A DNA stretch of 10,742 bases. Source: Pavlovales sp. CCMP2436. Lineage: Eukaryota; Haptophyta; Pavlovophyceae; Pavlovales. The notes under the pieces were generated by a model. The model had not been told where the DNA came from and made no database searches. It saw only the letters and a list, made by a program, of their open reading frames with translations. Shown here piece by piece: positions 1 through 7,230 of the stretch (the stretch's first letter is position 1; every line of letters starts with the position of its first letter). The stretch lies in NCBI GenBank assembly GCA_026770615.1, contig MU631444.1, positions 155,387-166,128 on the forward strand, given 5' to 3'. A program made the translations under genes and the position numbers.

Positions 1-10
1 ATCCTGGTCG

Positions 11-70
11 ACGCCCGGTAGATCTCGGTAGGTCTCGGTAGGTCTCGGTAGGTCTCGGTAGATCCCGGTA
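11..70. repeat. 10-bp tandem repeat (ggtctcggta type)
   Basis: Six consecutive 10-bp units end in cggta. Units at 31-40, 41-50 and 51-60 are identical (ggtctcggta); those at 21-30 and 61-70 differ at one or two bases, and 11-20 is more diverged. This is a short minisatellite at the window edge and may extend further left. No coding role is visible. Confidence 0.9.
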
Positions 71-80
71 GACCGACGAA

Positions 81-115
81 GAGCCACCCCGGGGGATGGA
101 GAGCCACCCCGGGGG
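81..115. repeat. 15-bp direct repeat, 20-bp period
   Basis: The 15-mer gagccaccccggggg occurs at 81-95 and again at 101-115, separated by atgga. Each copy holds the palindromic core ccccgggg. It lies directly downstream of the 10-bp minisatellite and appears to be part of the same repetitive tract. Confidence 0.85.
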
Positions 116-240
116 TGGTTCTCTGGGCTTTTCATGGTTTCTCGGGGGTCTCTCTCGGGCTGGTGCGGCCATGGTGGGGCTCGCTTATGGCCGATGTAGA
201 TGGCCTCGGGGAGTCTCGCAAATGGAGGTGCACGCGTTTT

Positions 241-680
241 TCAGATCAAAAAAATATATCAATTAAGGATATAGCCATAATGCTCGAGACACGCAGAGGC
301 ATCTCGTTTTCACAGTTCCGTGACAACCATGAAGAAAACGCTAACCTTGCACGCGAGAGCGCGCACATTACAGGACTCGCTGGAGATTACATCATTGATA
401 ATATTAGTATTCGTATGCAAAACCAGCACACGGCAACAGGATTTTTGATGTGCTTAGGCACGAACAGCGCCTCGGGGCTCTTCTTAAAAGCAACAATGCA
501 CCAGATGACCATCTTAACGCTCGCAAAGATGTCATTGTTACCTGCGATACACCCGTGCTCGTTCAGCTTTTCATACGCACTAAACAAGATGAATATGCGA
601 GGAAGAAAGATATGCGCGGCGAGGTGTACGTGGATTCTAAGGTCGAGGAGGACGACCCAAGAGGAAACGAATCACGTTGA
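241..680 (+). pseudogene. Degraded unrecognised protein gene, frameshifted
   Basis: Two adjacent frames read like coding sequence and together would make one protein. The first, about 241-446, is rich in charged residues (begins SDQKNISIKDIAIMLETRRG). After about 447 the same frame turns unnatural, full of Cys, Met and Ser, while the overlapping frame from 447-450 becomes hydrophilic and protein-like (DVLRHEQRLGALLKSNN) and runs to a TGA at 678-680. A single indel near 436-450 explains this. The upstream reading frame continues left to an ATG at 184-189 or earlier, but 115-240 is GC-rich repeat-like DNA and probably not coding. I do not recognise the family. The AT content resembles the viral block more than the GC-rich flank, so it could be another viral or transposon remnant. 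Confidence 0.4.
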
Positions 681-744
681 GTCGAGCAAGAGTCGAGCAA
701 GAACTAAAAAGAACTAAAAAGAACGAAAAAGAACGAAAAAGATC
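679..744. repeat. Short tandem repeats, 11-bp then 10-bp period
   Basis: An 11-bp unit (gtcgagcaaga) is present about twice at 680-701, followed by four to five 10-bp units: gaactaaaaa twice, then gaacgaaaaa twice, then a degenerate gatcgagtta. It starts at the stop codon of the upstream coding remnant. It is strongly purine-rich on the plus strand. Confidence 0.85.
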
Positions 745-787
745 GAGTTAGAAAATGGTGGTCCGTCATATGCACTTCGTAGCCGAT

Positions 788-1145
788 GTCGCGATCAGAA
801 ATGATTTTTCGCACGAGATTGCCGAGTGTAAAGGTATTCAAATATGATTTTCGTACGGGAATCCCGCTCGCTCAAATATGACTCCTTTTGAGGCTTTTCG
901 CGTGCGTGCGCGCAGCGGGGAAGTAGCCTCCAGGGCCTATGGGAAATTATTTTAGCGTTTTTATTTGTTACGAAGATCCTTTATTTCTCTAGAACTATTT
1001 TATTAGTTTATATAAACCCGCACGCACTCGAAAAAGGCTAAAAGGAGTCATATTTGAGCGAGCAGGATTACCGTGCAAAAATCTTAAATGAGCGGACTTA
1101 CACTCGATAAACTCGTGCAGGAAATCATATTTGAGCGGCGATTAT
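788..1145. mobile_element. Foldback/MITE-like element with ~125-bp inverted arms
   Basis: The left arm (about 788-912) and the reverse complement of the right arm (about 1018-1145) align along almost their whole length with scattered mismatches and small indels. The best-matched core is ctcgctcaaatatgactcc at 868-886, with its complement at about 1045-1064. Outer blocks such as gcacgag and cgagtgtaa match too. The loop (about 913-1017) is AT-rich with no ORF. Each arm contains about three spaced copies of an aaatatga(c/t)t motif. No transposase is encoded, so this looks like a non-autonomous element. I could not find a convincing target-site duplication, so the ends are approximate. Confidence 0.7.
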
Positions 1146-1795
1146 TAAGTAGTCATAAATAGAAAGTTGAAGCGTATAAAACACGGGTATAGACATGACT
1201 TTCATATGTTACACTTGTGACACTCGTTAAAAAATTAACTAAGAGCCTCGAAATACCGCATTTGTAAACGTTGCTAGTTTTGGCCTGCCGGATACTGTAA
1301 ATAGCACACGTAACCGTTTGGGCTACCAGGTATAGCACAGTGGGGGTTGCTCAATATAGGGCCTCCTGAGGCAAAACTCGGGCAACCGGAGGCCTGGGGA
1401 GGCGTGGCAGGACCCCCTGTGGTGGGTGCTAGGCCTGGGAGTCAACCCCGGTCAATTTATCGTCGAGTAAGACCACTTTGAAAAAACAGCAAATGAGGTA
1501 AGGGGCCCTTAGGAAAAAGTTGGTTTTTTGAAATCGAGTTAGCGCGAGCCAGTGGTCGATGTGGACATGGGTGGCGCTCACAAAGTTCATCAGGGGGTCG
1601 GGGGCGATCGATCTAGAGCCTGGGCAAGTGCTGAAGACCGACTGTGCGCCTGTGCGGCCCATGAGAAAAAGTTCATGAATTTCCAGGGGGGGCTACCGGA
1701 ATAGCACACCCCTGGATACACGTATATAGCACACCCCGACGAGGGATACGTAACACAGCACATTTTACCGAAAAAGACGGTGTTTGGCGTGCGGT
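1146..1795. other. Gene-free spacer with dispersed TAGCACA motifs
   Basis: No convincing gene is seen. Short open frames on the minus strand (for example 1429-1662) match no family I recognise. The region holds five occurrences of a motif resembling (g)gataCNgtaNatagcaca: 1290-1316, 1323-1346, 1692-1711, 1713-1738 and, more diverged, 1743-1762. The last three are spaced about 20-28 bp apart, like an imperfect tandem array. A GC-rich inverted repeat (gcctcc at 1362-1367 and ggaggc at about 1388-1393) lies between the two motif clusters. Confidence 0.5.
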
Positions 1796-1851
1796 TCTTG
1801 GAAGGGTCTTGGAGGGTCTTGGAGAGTCTTGGGTGGTCTTGGTGGGTCTTG
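1796..1851. repeat. 10-bp tandem repeat (GGTCTTGG type)
   Basis: About six copies of a 10-bp unit built on g(g/a)gtcttgg occur in register (gaagggtctt, ggagggtctt, ggagagtctt, gggtggtctt, ggtgggtctt). It is the third 10-bp-period repeat in the left flank and ends directly before a T-rich tract adjoining the viral block. Confidence 0.85.
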
Positions 1852-1919
1852 ACAAGTATTTTTTTAGATTTTAGTGGTCTTTTAGTGATTTTTTTAGATG
1901 ATTTTTAGTGGTTTTTTTT
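1852..1919 (-). other. T-rich tract next to the MCP 3' end
   Basis: This 68-bp stretch is dominated by T runs separated by tagtgg/tagatg spacers, an imperfect 12-18 bp repeat of the ttttagtg type. It begins right after the MCP stop codon on the minus strand, so on the transcript it would be A-rich 3' sequence. A clear AATAAA was not seen. It may be viral 3' UTR, a homopolymer-rich junction with host DNA, or simple repeat. Confidence 0.4.
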
Positions 1920-2939
1920 TTACGACTGGTAAGACAGCAGACCTTGTTGAGCAACCAGGATTTTCTCGTGCTGCACCCAGACGTCGACCATCAGAGCAGG
2001 ATTATCAGCAGCAATCTGGACTTCGAAGACCACATGCATCAACTGGGTGCTCACACCGTCCGATAGAGAGTCGCTCTGCGGGAAAGCCTGCAGGGCAAGA
2101 CCAATGCAAAAGCCGTCATTCACGTATTCAACTGAGCTTACACACGAACGGGCCGAGGCATCAGAAATTCCAGAGCCGAGGGCCTTTGAAAGTTCAAACC
2201 GCGCTTCAGCAGCGGACCCCGTACAATCTATCGCACTCTGCGGGACCACCATAGCCCCGAGACGGAATCTGTAATTCTTGCATCCCGCACGAGTTCTTTT
2301 CGTGACCGTTTTGGTGAGGAGAGGGTTGGCGTCGGCACTTTCCTTAAAGCTAACGAAAATGTTGCACGCGGAGCTCACACGGACCGGAATCTGCATTGAG
2401 ATATACCCTGAATTAGCGCTTACCGTAGAACGGTACGATGAATAATCGTAACAGGGTACGGTAACCACTCCATTAAGTGCCTGGTACATCGCGGCCTCGA
2501 CCGCAGCGTCGATGCGGACTTCACTAAGGTGCAATTTTGCATTCTGTACCGTCACACCAGAATTCGAGGCCGTGGCATTGTCATAGACCCCCCAATCGAC
2601 AGACGGTGCGAATTTGATCTCCAAACGAACGGATTCTTTAAGTGCGCTCAGAGGGATGGCCTTCATGGCGAGTGTGCCACGCATGTTCATCAGCGGAACC
2701 GCTACCGTCAGCGACTCTCCTGCTGCAATGGTGGCACCTGCACGAGAATAGTACGATTTTACGATCTCAGCCGCGGAATTATCAGAGCAGCTGAAATCGG
2801 CGACACCGCGCATTGTACCGCTCGATCGAAGACTGTCGAGATCCGTGATGAAATCTTGAAAGACCGCGAAAAGCGCACCAAATTCTGAGATCGAACTGAG
2901 ATGCTGGCTCCCGAATATCTCAAACACCGAGTTTGACAA
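1920..2939 (-). pseudogene. MCP: Major capsid protein, C-terminal part (double jelly roll)
   Basis: The shell-forming protein of a PLV-type virion. The 339-codon open frame matches the middle and C-terminal parts of PLV/adintovirus-type MCPs as I know them. Landmarks are PLSALKESVRLEIKF at about residues 96-110, a β-strand-rich core, the NYRFRLGAMVVPQSAID segment at about 222-238 (equivalent of the YxxRIGxxxxPQxP motif), GFCIGLALQAFPQSD at about 276-290 and the C-terminal QHEKILVAQQGLLSYQS. Family members are usually about 500-600 residues, so roughly the first third is missing. The frame has no ATG at its upstream end: a TAA lies two codons before 2939, and the first in-frame ATG is at 2813, inside conserved sequence. 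The truncation point coincides with that of the divergent plus-strand gene. It ends with TAA at 1920-1922. An exon beyond an intron is an alternative, but no plausible upstream exon is visible. Confidence 0.8.
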
Positions 2940-3952
2940 AAGGAATTACTTACGATGTCTCGATAGCAACTGTGATTACAAGGCAATCGGCTGGCGATGT
3001 TGGAGAAAAAGAATACGGCTTCAGTAGGCAGGCACGTGTTAAAATAACCAAGCCCAAGGATCTTGAAGGCATCATAGACTTACGCTATACGGAGGAGGAT
3101 GAAAAAAAAGATAATGAAAAAGCCGGAAACATGGTGGCTGAGAGCGATAAAGATAAAAAAGGCTCAAGCCCCCCCTCGGACAGGACGTTCTTTTATCAAG
3201 ATTGTTTGATTACATTTCGTGAAGTAACGAATATCACAGCAACCGGTGGTGCGAGCGGCTCGAATCTGAATATCGCAGATGCACCCACGATAAATTGCCT
3301 TATAGCCGGATTTTATCACCGCCTGTCGATAAAAAAGAATCAAATAGAGGATGAGTTGAAACTGTTGCCGGTACAGCGCAAGGGCCGCCCCAAGGCCGGA
3401 GAGATACGCGACGCCAAATCAACCGAAGAAAAAAAGCGCCTCAACCGGGAGCACAAAAACATAACAAAAAGAGCCGGTGATTTGCTGGCTCTGAATGAGC
3501 GGGTGCAGATTTTAGGGGGGATAAAACACACTGATTTGCATCTCATGAAAGAGCTCATCCAGCTCTCCGGGGCCAATTCACTCACGATCATATCGCCACT
3601 GTACCCCAAATTCGGCTCTTATTTACACGTTAATAACCCCAATCCGATCACCGGTAAGGTGCATGGCGTCATAAAAACACCGGTGAAAATGCTACTGACG
3701 ACACCCACGCACGTAGAATCTTTCACGGCGTCGACGTTCGGATTTGTAACGACCGACACCGAAATTGTTAAGCTTAATGTGGCGGAGATGATCGCAAAAC
3801 ATGCAGAGCTCATTAAGAGTGATGGTACGTTGATAACCTACCCGTCCAATAACCAAAGCTGCCCACAGCGGATTCTTCGCTCTGATGGAACCGTGTACGC
3901 CCAGCAATACGAGCTCGGATGGTCTGCAAATCTCCATATCGATCCAGAATAG
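2900..3952 (+). pseudogene. Unrecognised viral protein, N-terminus missing
   Basis: The frame is open from just after a TGA at 2897-2899 to TAG at 3950-3952 (350 codons) but contains no ATG before 3131, while protein-like sequence (TYDVSIATVITRQSAGD) already begins near 2946. It therefore lost its start. The visible protein has a lysine/glutamate-rich segment near the first ATG, a mixed α/β stretch, a strongly basic helical insert (about 3360-3480, many Lys/Arg/Glu) and a C-terminal part with hydrophobic β-like strands (ANSLTIISPLYPKFGSYLHV). I recognise no family. It runs divergently from the MCP fragment, and both are cut at about the same position. Its last 140 bp overlap the end of the convergent proline-rich gene. 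A virion or accessory protein is possible, but this is inference from location only. Confidence 0.6.
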
Positions 3953-5009
3953 GTCTCATCAGTTCGGGGTAATCCACAAGCCGCTGTCTCTGTTCCTCTA
4001 CCTCGGCAGGGATCCTTGGTGGGAAGTTTCTTCTATCGCTCATGAGACGCATTGTCGCGTAGTCAGCCGCGGTAAAATCGATATTCAATCTTTCAATGTC
4101 GACTTGTCGAGCCATAACCCCTTGTTTGTTGACCCCGGCGGGCCGTCCCGACCTAGATCCAGATCCCCTCGATGTGCCAGTTTCGTATGACACAGGGGGC
4201 GATGAGGGCGAAGAAGGTACCTTTAATGGTACAGATGATGGTCCAGCTAGCGTAGTGGGTATGAATGCCAGGGGTGGTGGCTGCTGCGACTGCCTCTGGG
4301 ACGACGACGAGCCTTGCTGCGATCTAATAAAATCAATCGGCTGAGGAGGGCCAAACAGTGGTCGAAATGGAGTCATGGGAACCACGGGTGGTCTCAGCGG
4401 CGCTACAGCGACAATAGGAGGTGTCTGGAAGCCTTGTACCACTCCGTAAGGTGGCTGGGGGCGTTGATCGGGAGGCAGCACACCGCTCGAGTTCGGAATT
4501 ATTGGGGGACCTTGAACGGTCGGTGTTACACGGGAGTAGAATACCTGATCGCCTCGCCCACCAGATACGGCTCCACGAGGATTTACGAAACCTTGTGTGG
4601 TATTACTGTTTGAGGGCCTATCCCGTCCACTTAACAACGGAGGTCGCGCTGGGATTATAGATCGATTTAGTACTGGCTGTCCTCCCGCATTGTTTAGTAC
4701 GTCATCATACACCCCCGCATCTTGGTATGCGGTATATATATTTTTTGGCTCGCGTGGGAGGCGAGGAAGGTCGATTTGAGGTATGGTGTCAATTAGAATA
4801 GGCCGAACGCTGTATACCAAATACTCACTAAATTCGTGGTGCCGTGGACCCGTCATGTACATGGGCGCGATCTTGCCTTTTTGAAAAATCGGGTGCATAG
4901 CTCCATCGTACGGTCGACCGTTGAGCAAATAATGCGTAACTCTGTGGCGAGGATCTGTGTCAGTGAGCGCTAGAAGCCTATCGCGGTTGAGATTGTTCAC
5001 GGCTCCCAT
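3813..5009 (-). CDS. Proline-rich putative virion protein, 398 aa
   Basis: The start is taken as the ATG at 5009; the frame extends seven codons upstream only to a TTG. The N-terminal ~110 residues look folded and charged, with motifs such as LLNGRPYDGAMHPIFQKGKI and a His/Tyr-rich stretch. Residues about 120-290 are a low-complexity linker rich in Pro, Gly, Ser and Gln, and the C-terminal ~100 residues are again charged and helix-prone (ADYATMRLMSDRRNFPPRIP). It begins 26 bp downstream of the ATPase stop on the same strand, so the two may be co-expressed. Its 3' end overlaps the convergent plus-strand ORF by 140 bp. I do not recognise the family. The architecture of ordered ends joined by a disordered Pro-rich linker would fit a structural or internal capsid protein, but this is not shown. 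No stop or frameshift is visible. Confidence 0.7.
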   Translation of the reverse strand: MGAVNNLNRDRLLALTDTDPRHRVTHYLLNGRPYDGAMHPIFQKGKIAPMYMTGPRHHEFSEYLVYSVRPILIDTIPQIDLPRLPREPKNIYTAYQDAGVYDDVLNNAGGQPVLNRSIIPARPPLLSGRDRPSNSNTTQGFVNPRGAVSGGRGDQVFYSRVTPTVQGPPIIPNSSGVLPPDQRPQPPYGVVQGFQTPPIVAVAPLRPPVVPMTPFRPLFGPPQPIDFIRSQQGSSSSQRQSQQPPPLAFIPTTLAGPSSVPLKVPSSPSSPPVSYETGTSRGSGSRSGRPAGVNKQGVMARQVDIERLNIDFTAADYATMRLMSDRRNFPPRIPAEVEEQRQRLVDYPELMRPILDRYGDLQTIRARIAGRTRFHQSEESAVGSFGYWTGRLSTYHHS

Positions 5010-5034
5010 TGTTGTCTGTACTCTGTACAAAGAT

Positions 5035-5802
5035 TTATTTTAATCTGTACGTTAACTTTGAAAATTTATTGTATATGAGTGCGTTCCCGACATCTATAAA
5101 CATAAACTGGTGCGAGTCGCCTCCAGGCTTGAAAACGTGATTGTACAGTGTTTGAAATTCAATTTTATCGCGAGGTACTAACTCGTCTCTGATACTCTCC
5201 AGCTCTCGCAAATTCGAAACACGGAATAAAAAGAGAGCGCTCACGAGCTTACGAATCGTTAGCGGAATCGAACGGAAAGTCTGGCTGATGATCCACACGC
5301 TCACCCGCAAATGGCGACGATTTGATATCAATTTTTCAAGTGCTGATCTAAGCGTATTTTCTTTAAGACTCGACATAAAGTCATCTATAATAATGAAACT
5401 ATTTTGTCTTTTCTTGGACGCAGCCTCGAGCTTTACGATCACCGCATCGAGTGTTGCCTTATCCAGCTCGTGGCTTACTTTATCGTGATTTCTGAAAGGT
5501 GAGTCGCTCATCGACGCGAAGGACGTAGCAGGTACAAACAACCAGACGTGGTCGAAGACCCCATTATACACTTTAGGAGAGGTCTGTGTAAGCATGGCTG
5601 TGGACAGGCTCGTTTTACCAGATCTCGGCGGCCCCAAGAAGCATGCGAACATGTGTTGCGCCGGTAAGGGCGCCGGGATATCACCGAGTGCGTTGTCGAC
5701 ATCAAACCTGGGAATTGTCAGCTGTATATTATTGGCCTCCTCGAGCACTTTGTCGGTCGAATTATTCGGGTCTTCCGTTTCATTCTTGGTAGTTACTTCC
5801 AT
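5035..5802 (-). CDS. Genome-packaging ATPase, FtsK/HerA (A32-like) family
   Basis: A P-loop motor that translocates viral DNA into the preformed capsid; it is a hallmark of PLVs, polintons, virophages and NCLDVs. Counted from the ATG at 5802 it is 255 residues, typical for the family. Walker A is GPPRSGKT at residues 57-64 after the hydrophobic strand MFACFL. Walker B is FIIIDDF at about 136-142. A polar sensor strand VWIISQTFRSIP lies at about 169-180, followed by RKLVSALFLFRV. The 5' extension to 5823 begins with GTG and covers a TATATA motif, so I prefer the internal ATG. The gene lies between the Pro/Ala-rich protein gene upstream and the proline-rich protein gene downstream, all on the minus strand. 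All key motifs are intact and there is no internal stop, so this is one of the best-preserved genes here. The stop codon overlaps an AATAAA-like string on the minus strand. Confidence 0.93.
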   Translation of the reverse strand: MEVTTKNETEDPNNSTDKVLEEANNIQLTIPRFDVDNALGDIPAPLPAQHMFACFLGPPRSGKTSLSTAMLTQTSPKVYNGVFDHVWLFVPATSFASMSDSPFRNHDKVSHELDKATLDAVIVKLEAASKKRQNSFIIIDDFMSSLKENTLRSALEKLISNRRHLRVSVWIISQTFRSIPLTIRKLVSALFLFRVSNLRELESIRDELVPRDKIEFQTLYNHVFKPGGDSHQFMFIDVGNALIYNKFSKLTYRLK

Positions 5803-5844
5803 TTTTGAAGCTATATAATACACCTTTTTTTTTTTTTTTTTTTT
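5803..5844 (-). promoter_or_regulatory. Putative ATPase promoter: A-tract plus TATATA box
   Basis: Read on the minus strand, the 42-bp gap between the upstream gene's stop and the ATPase ATG contains a 21-base A homopolymer (T at 5825-5845, its last base being part of the upstream TGA stop), then GGTGTATTATATAGCTTC and the ATG. The TATATA element is about 10 bp from the start codon. Similar AT boxes lie next to the starts of the two genes at 6333 and 6421. The promoter role is inferred from this recurrence. Confidence 0.45.
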
Positions 5845-6333
5845 TCAAACGTAACGAATCGATATCGCCGGCTTCTCAAAGTAGCGGAATGGAGGGGGTT
5901 CTACTACACTCGAAGAACCCTCCGCCTCGTTAGCTTGCTGGACTGGTGGAGCCGCTTGTGGTACCACCGGCGGAGCCGTGGCAGTGAAACCATACTTGGC
6001 AGATAGCTTAATAGCCAACGCGTATTCCTCAAGTGCAGCTTTCTCGCGAGCCTTCTCATCAGCAGCCGCAACCCTGATCGCCTTGGCATCCGCCAGAATC
6101 TGAACTCGCCTTTTATTAGCAGCCAAATAGTTGAGACGCTGCTTCTCACTGGGGATGCGTTTTGGCTTGGCGGGTGTGTCCGGGGTGGCAGTCGAGGTGG
6201 GCGGGGTGGGCGGGGTGGGCGGGGTGGTGACCGGTGCAGACTCGATAGTTACTTTTCTGATTTCTAGCGGTGTGTGATGCTCGGCAATGGAAACTGTTGC
6301 CGGTTCTTCTGTAACTTTGCTATTTTTCTCCAT
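5845..6333 (-). CDS. Small Pro/Ala-rich coiled-coil-type protein, 162 aa
   Basis: The frame runs from an ATG at 6333 to TGA at 5845-5847. The first ~50 residues are acidic and polar and end in a Pro/Thr tract (TTPPTPPTPPTSTATP). Residues about 55-115 are Lys/Arg/Ala/Glu-rich and strongly helix-forming (KRRVQILADAKAIRVAAADE), and the tail is Pro/Ala/Gln-rich, closing with an aromatic SIRYV end. No enzyme motif is seen and I do not recognise a family. It is divergently arranged with the minor capsid gene and shares its intergenic region, and it lies just upstream of the ATPase on the same strand. A DNA-binding or scaffold-type virion protein would fit the basic helix, but that is inference. The frame is intact. 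Confidence 0.65.
   Translation of the reverse strand: MEKNSKVTEEPATVSIAEHHTPLEIRKVTIESAPVTTPPTPPTPPTSTATPDTPAKPKRIPSEKQRLNYLAANKRRVQILADAKAIRVAAADEKAREKAALEEYALAIKLSAKYGFTATAPPVVPQAAPPVQQANEAEGSSSVVEPPPFRYFEKPAISIRYV
6197..6226. repeat. 9-bp coding tandem repeat (TPP-type)
   Basis: About three and a half copies of gtgggcggg in the plus strand encode the repeated Thr-Pro-Pro units of the minus-strand 162-aa protein. The unit length keeps the reading frame, so copy number can change without breaking the gene. Confidence 0.8.
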
Positions 6334-6420
6334 GACAAATATAGCTCTATCAATACCTTTAGATTTTTATTCGCCCTCGTCACTTTTCTTTAGTCTACAA
6401 TTGAATAAAAATATATACGC
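6334..6420. promoter_or_regulatory. Divergent promoter region for two viral genes
   Basis: This 87-bp AT-rich gap separates the minus-strand 162-aa gene and the plus-strand minor capsid gene, which start back to back. Facing the plus-strand gene is tgaataaaaatatatacgc, ending at the ATG at 6421. Facing the minus-strand gene (read in reverse complement) is GAGCTATATTTGTC immediately before the ATG at 6333. Both place a TATATA/TATATT box within about 10-15 bp of a start codon, as for the ATPase gene. Confidence 0.5.
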
Positions 6421-7230
6421 ATGCTATATCGTCCCATAATGGTACTACACCGCCTCTATCTCTCTAGCGATCAAGCGGATAAGTATCCACTGGGCGTAGA
6501 CCGAACGGACAGTGTCGTGTTTGATCTATCACCGGGTATCTCGCTATCAGGTCGTGAAGCCATGTACGTACGTCTCGAGTCTTGCTCAATCCCGATTATT
6601 CAGCCAAATGTGAACCCGGCAAATAATACGTTCGTGCTACTTCTTGCCGGGGACGAGCTTTTGGTCGTTACGATCCCGCCTGCACAATATACAAGCGGGG
6701 AGGCTCTTTCTAGCGTGATCAACAGTACCTCACAAATGATTTCCTCGGGCGTGAGCTCTTCATTTGACTCGGCAACTAACAAGCTCACGTTCGCACACAG
6801 TCAAGGTGGCAATATATCGATAGCAACTAACGAGACCACCACTGCCCATAAAATATTGGGGATGAACAAACAATTCAATATCACGATTCCTTCGGGAACT
6901 CCTACGACTTCACCACGCATGATCGATTTAGGCCCATCCCGCTGTTTGCTAGTGGCGAGCGAGAGTTTCGAGTTGGATGTGCAAGATTCGCTCAGCCGCG
7001 TGGGAGAAAACAGCACCAATCTTCTCGCATCCGTACCCGTAAACGTTGCTTACGGAGATATACAAATCTTCAAGTCGGATTCTGCACCGTATATGAACGC
7101 ACGTCGTAGAAATCTTAGCAGTGTGGTGGTCTCTCTTTTGGACGAGAATCAACTGCCGTACAACACTCAAGGTTTATCGTGGAATGTGGTGCTCGATATC
7201 ATGATCGACAAAAGACTGGTTGTCGATTAA
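6421..7230 (+). CDS. mCP: Minor capsid (penton) protein, single jelly roll
   Basis: Forms the pentameric capsid vertices in PLVs, polintons and virophages. The 269-residue frame has the expected features: an N-terminal LHRLYLSSDQADKYP, a lead-in to the first strands (SGREAMYVRLESCSIPIIQPNVNPANNTF) near residues 40-70, the Tyr-Thr-Ser-Gly-Glu-Ala-Leu turn (YTSGEALSSVIN) near 90-100, a Ser/Thr/Asn-rich β-strand body, and a C-terminal LPYNTQGLSWNVVLDIMIDK, which is a family-like ending. The ATG at 6421 is the first; a second in-frame ATG at 6439 (MVLHRLYLSS) fits the conserved start better and is possible because the AT box abuts 6421. Length is normal for the family. No stop or frameshift is seen, so this gene looks intact. 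Only 33 bp separate it from the next plus-strand gene. Confidence 0.82.
   Translation: MLYRPIMVLHRLYLSSDQADKYPLGVDRTDSVVFDLSPGISLSGREAMYVRLESCSIPIIQPNVNPANNTFVLLLAGDELLVVTIPPAQYTSGEALSSVINSTSQMISSGVSSSFDSATNKLTFAHSQGGNISIATNETTTAHKILGMNKQFNITIPSGTPTTSPRMIDLGPSRCLLVASESFELDVQDSLSRVGENSTNLLASVPVNVAYGDIQIFKSDSAPYMNARRRNLSSVVVSLLDENQLPYNTQGLSWNVVLDIMIDKRLVVD

Noticed and set aside
788..1145. The inverted repeat as a terminal inverted repeat of the virus
   Set aside because: Both arms lie together on the left side only and flank a 100-bp loop, with no second copy seen near the right boundary.
1429..1662. 77-codon minus-strand open frame in the left flank
   Set aside because: It matches no recognised family, has no neighbouring partner gene, and lies between repeat clusters; there is not enough support to call a gene.
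1898..2888. Plus-strand open frames of 75-119 codons across the MCP region
   Set aside because: They are antisense to the MCP fragment, whose minus-strand product has clear family motifs; their own products are low in structure and unlike any family.
2940..2960. A GTAAGT string on the minus strand just upstream of the MCP fragment, resembling a splice donor
   Set aside because: The sequence it would join as an upstream exon is antisense to the well-supported plus-strand ORF and does not read like an MCP N-terminus; no matching acceptor is evident.
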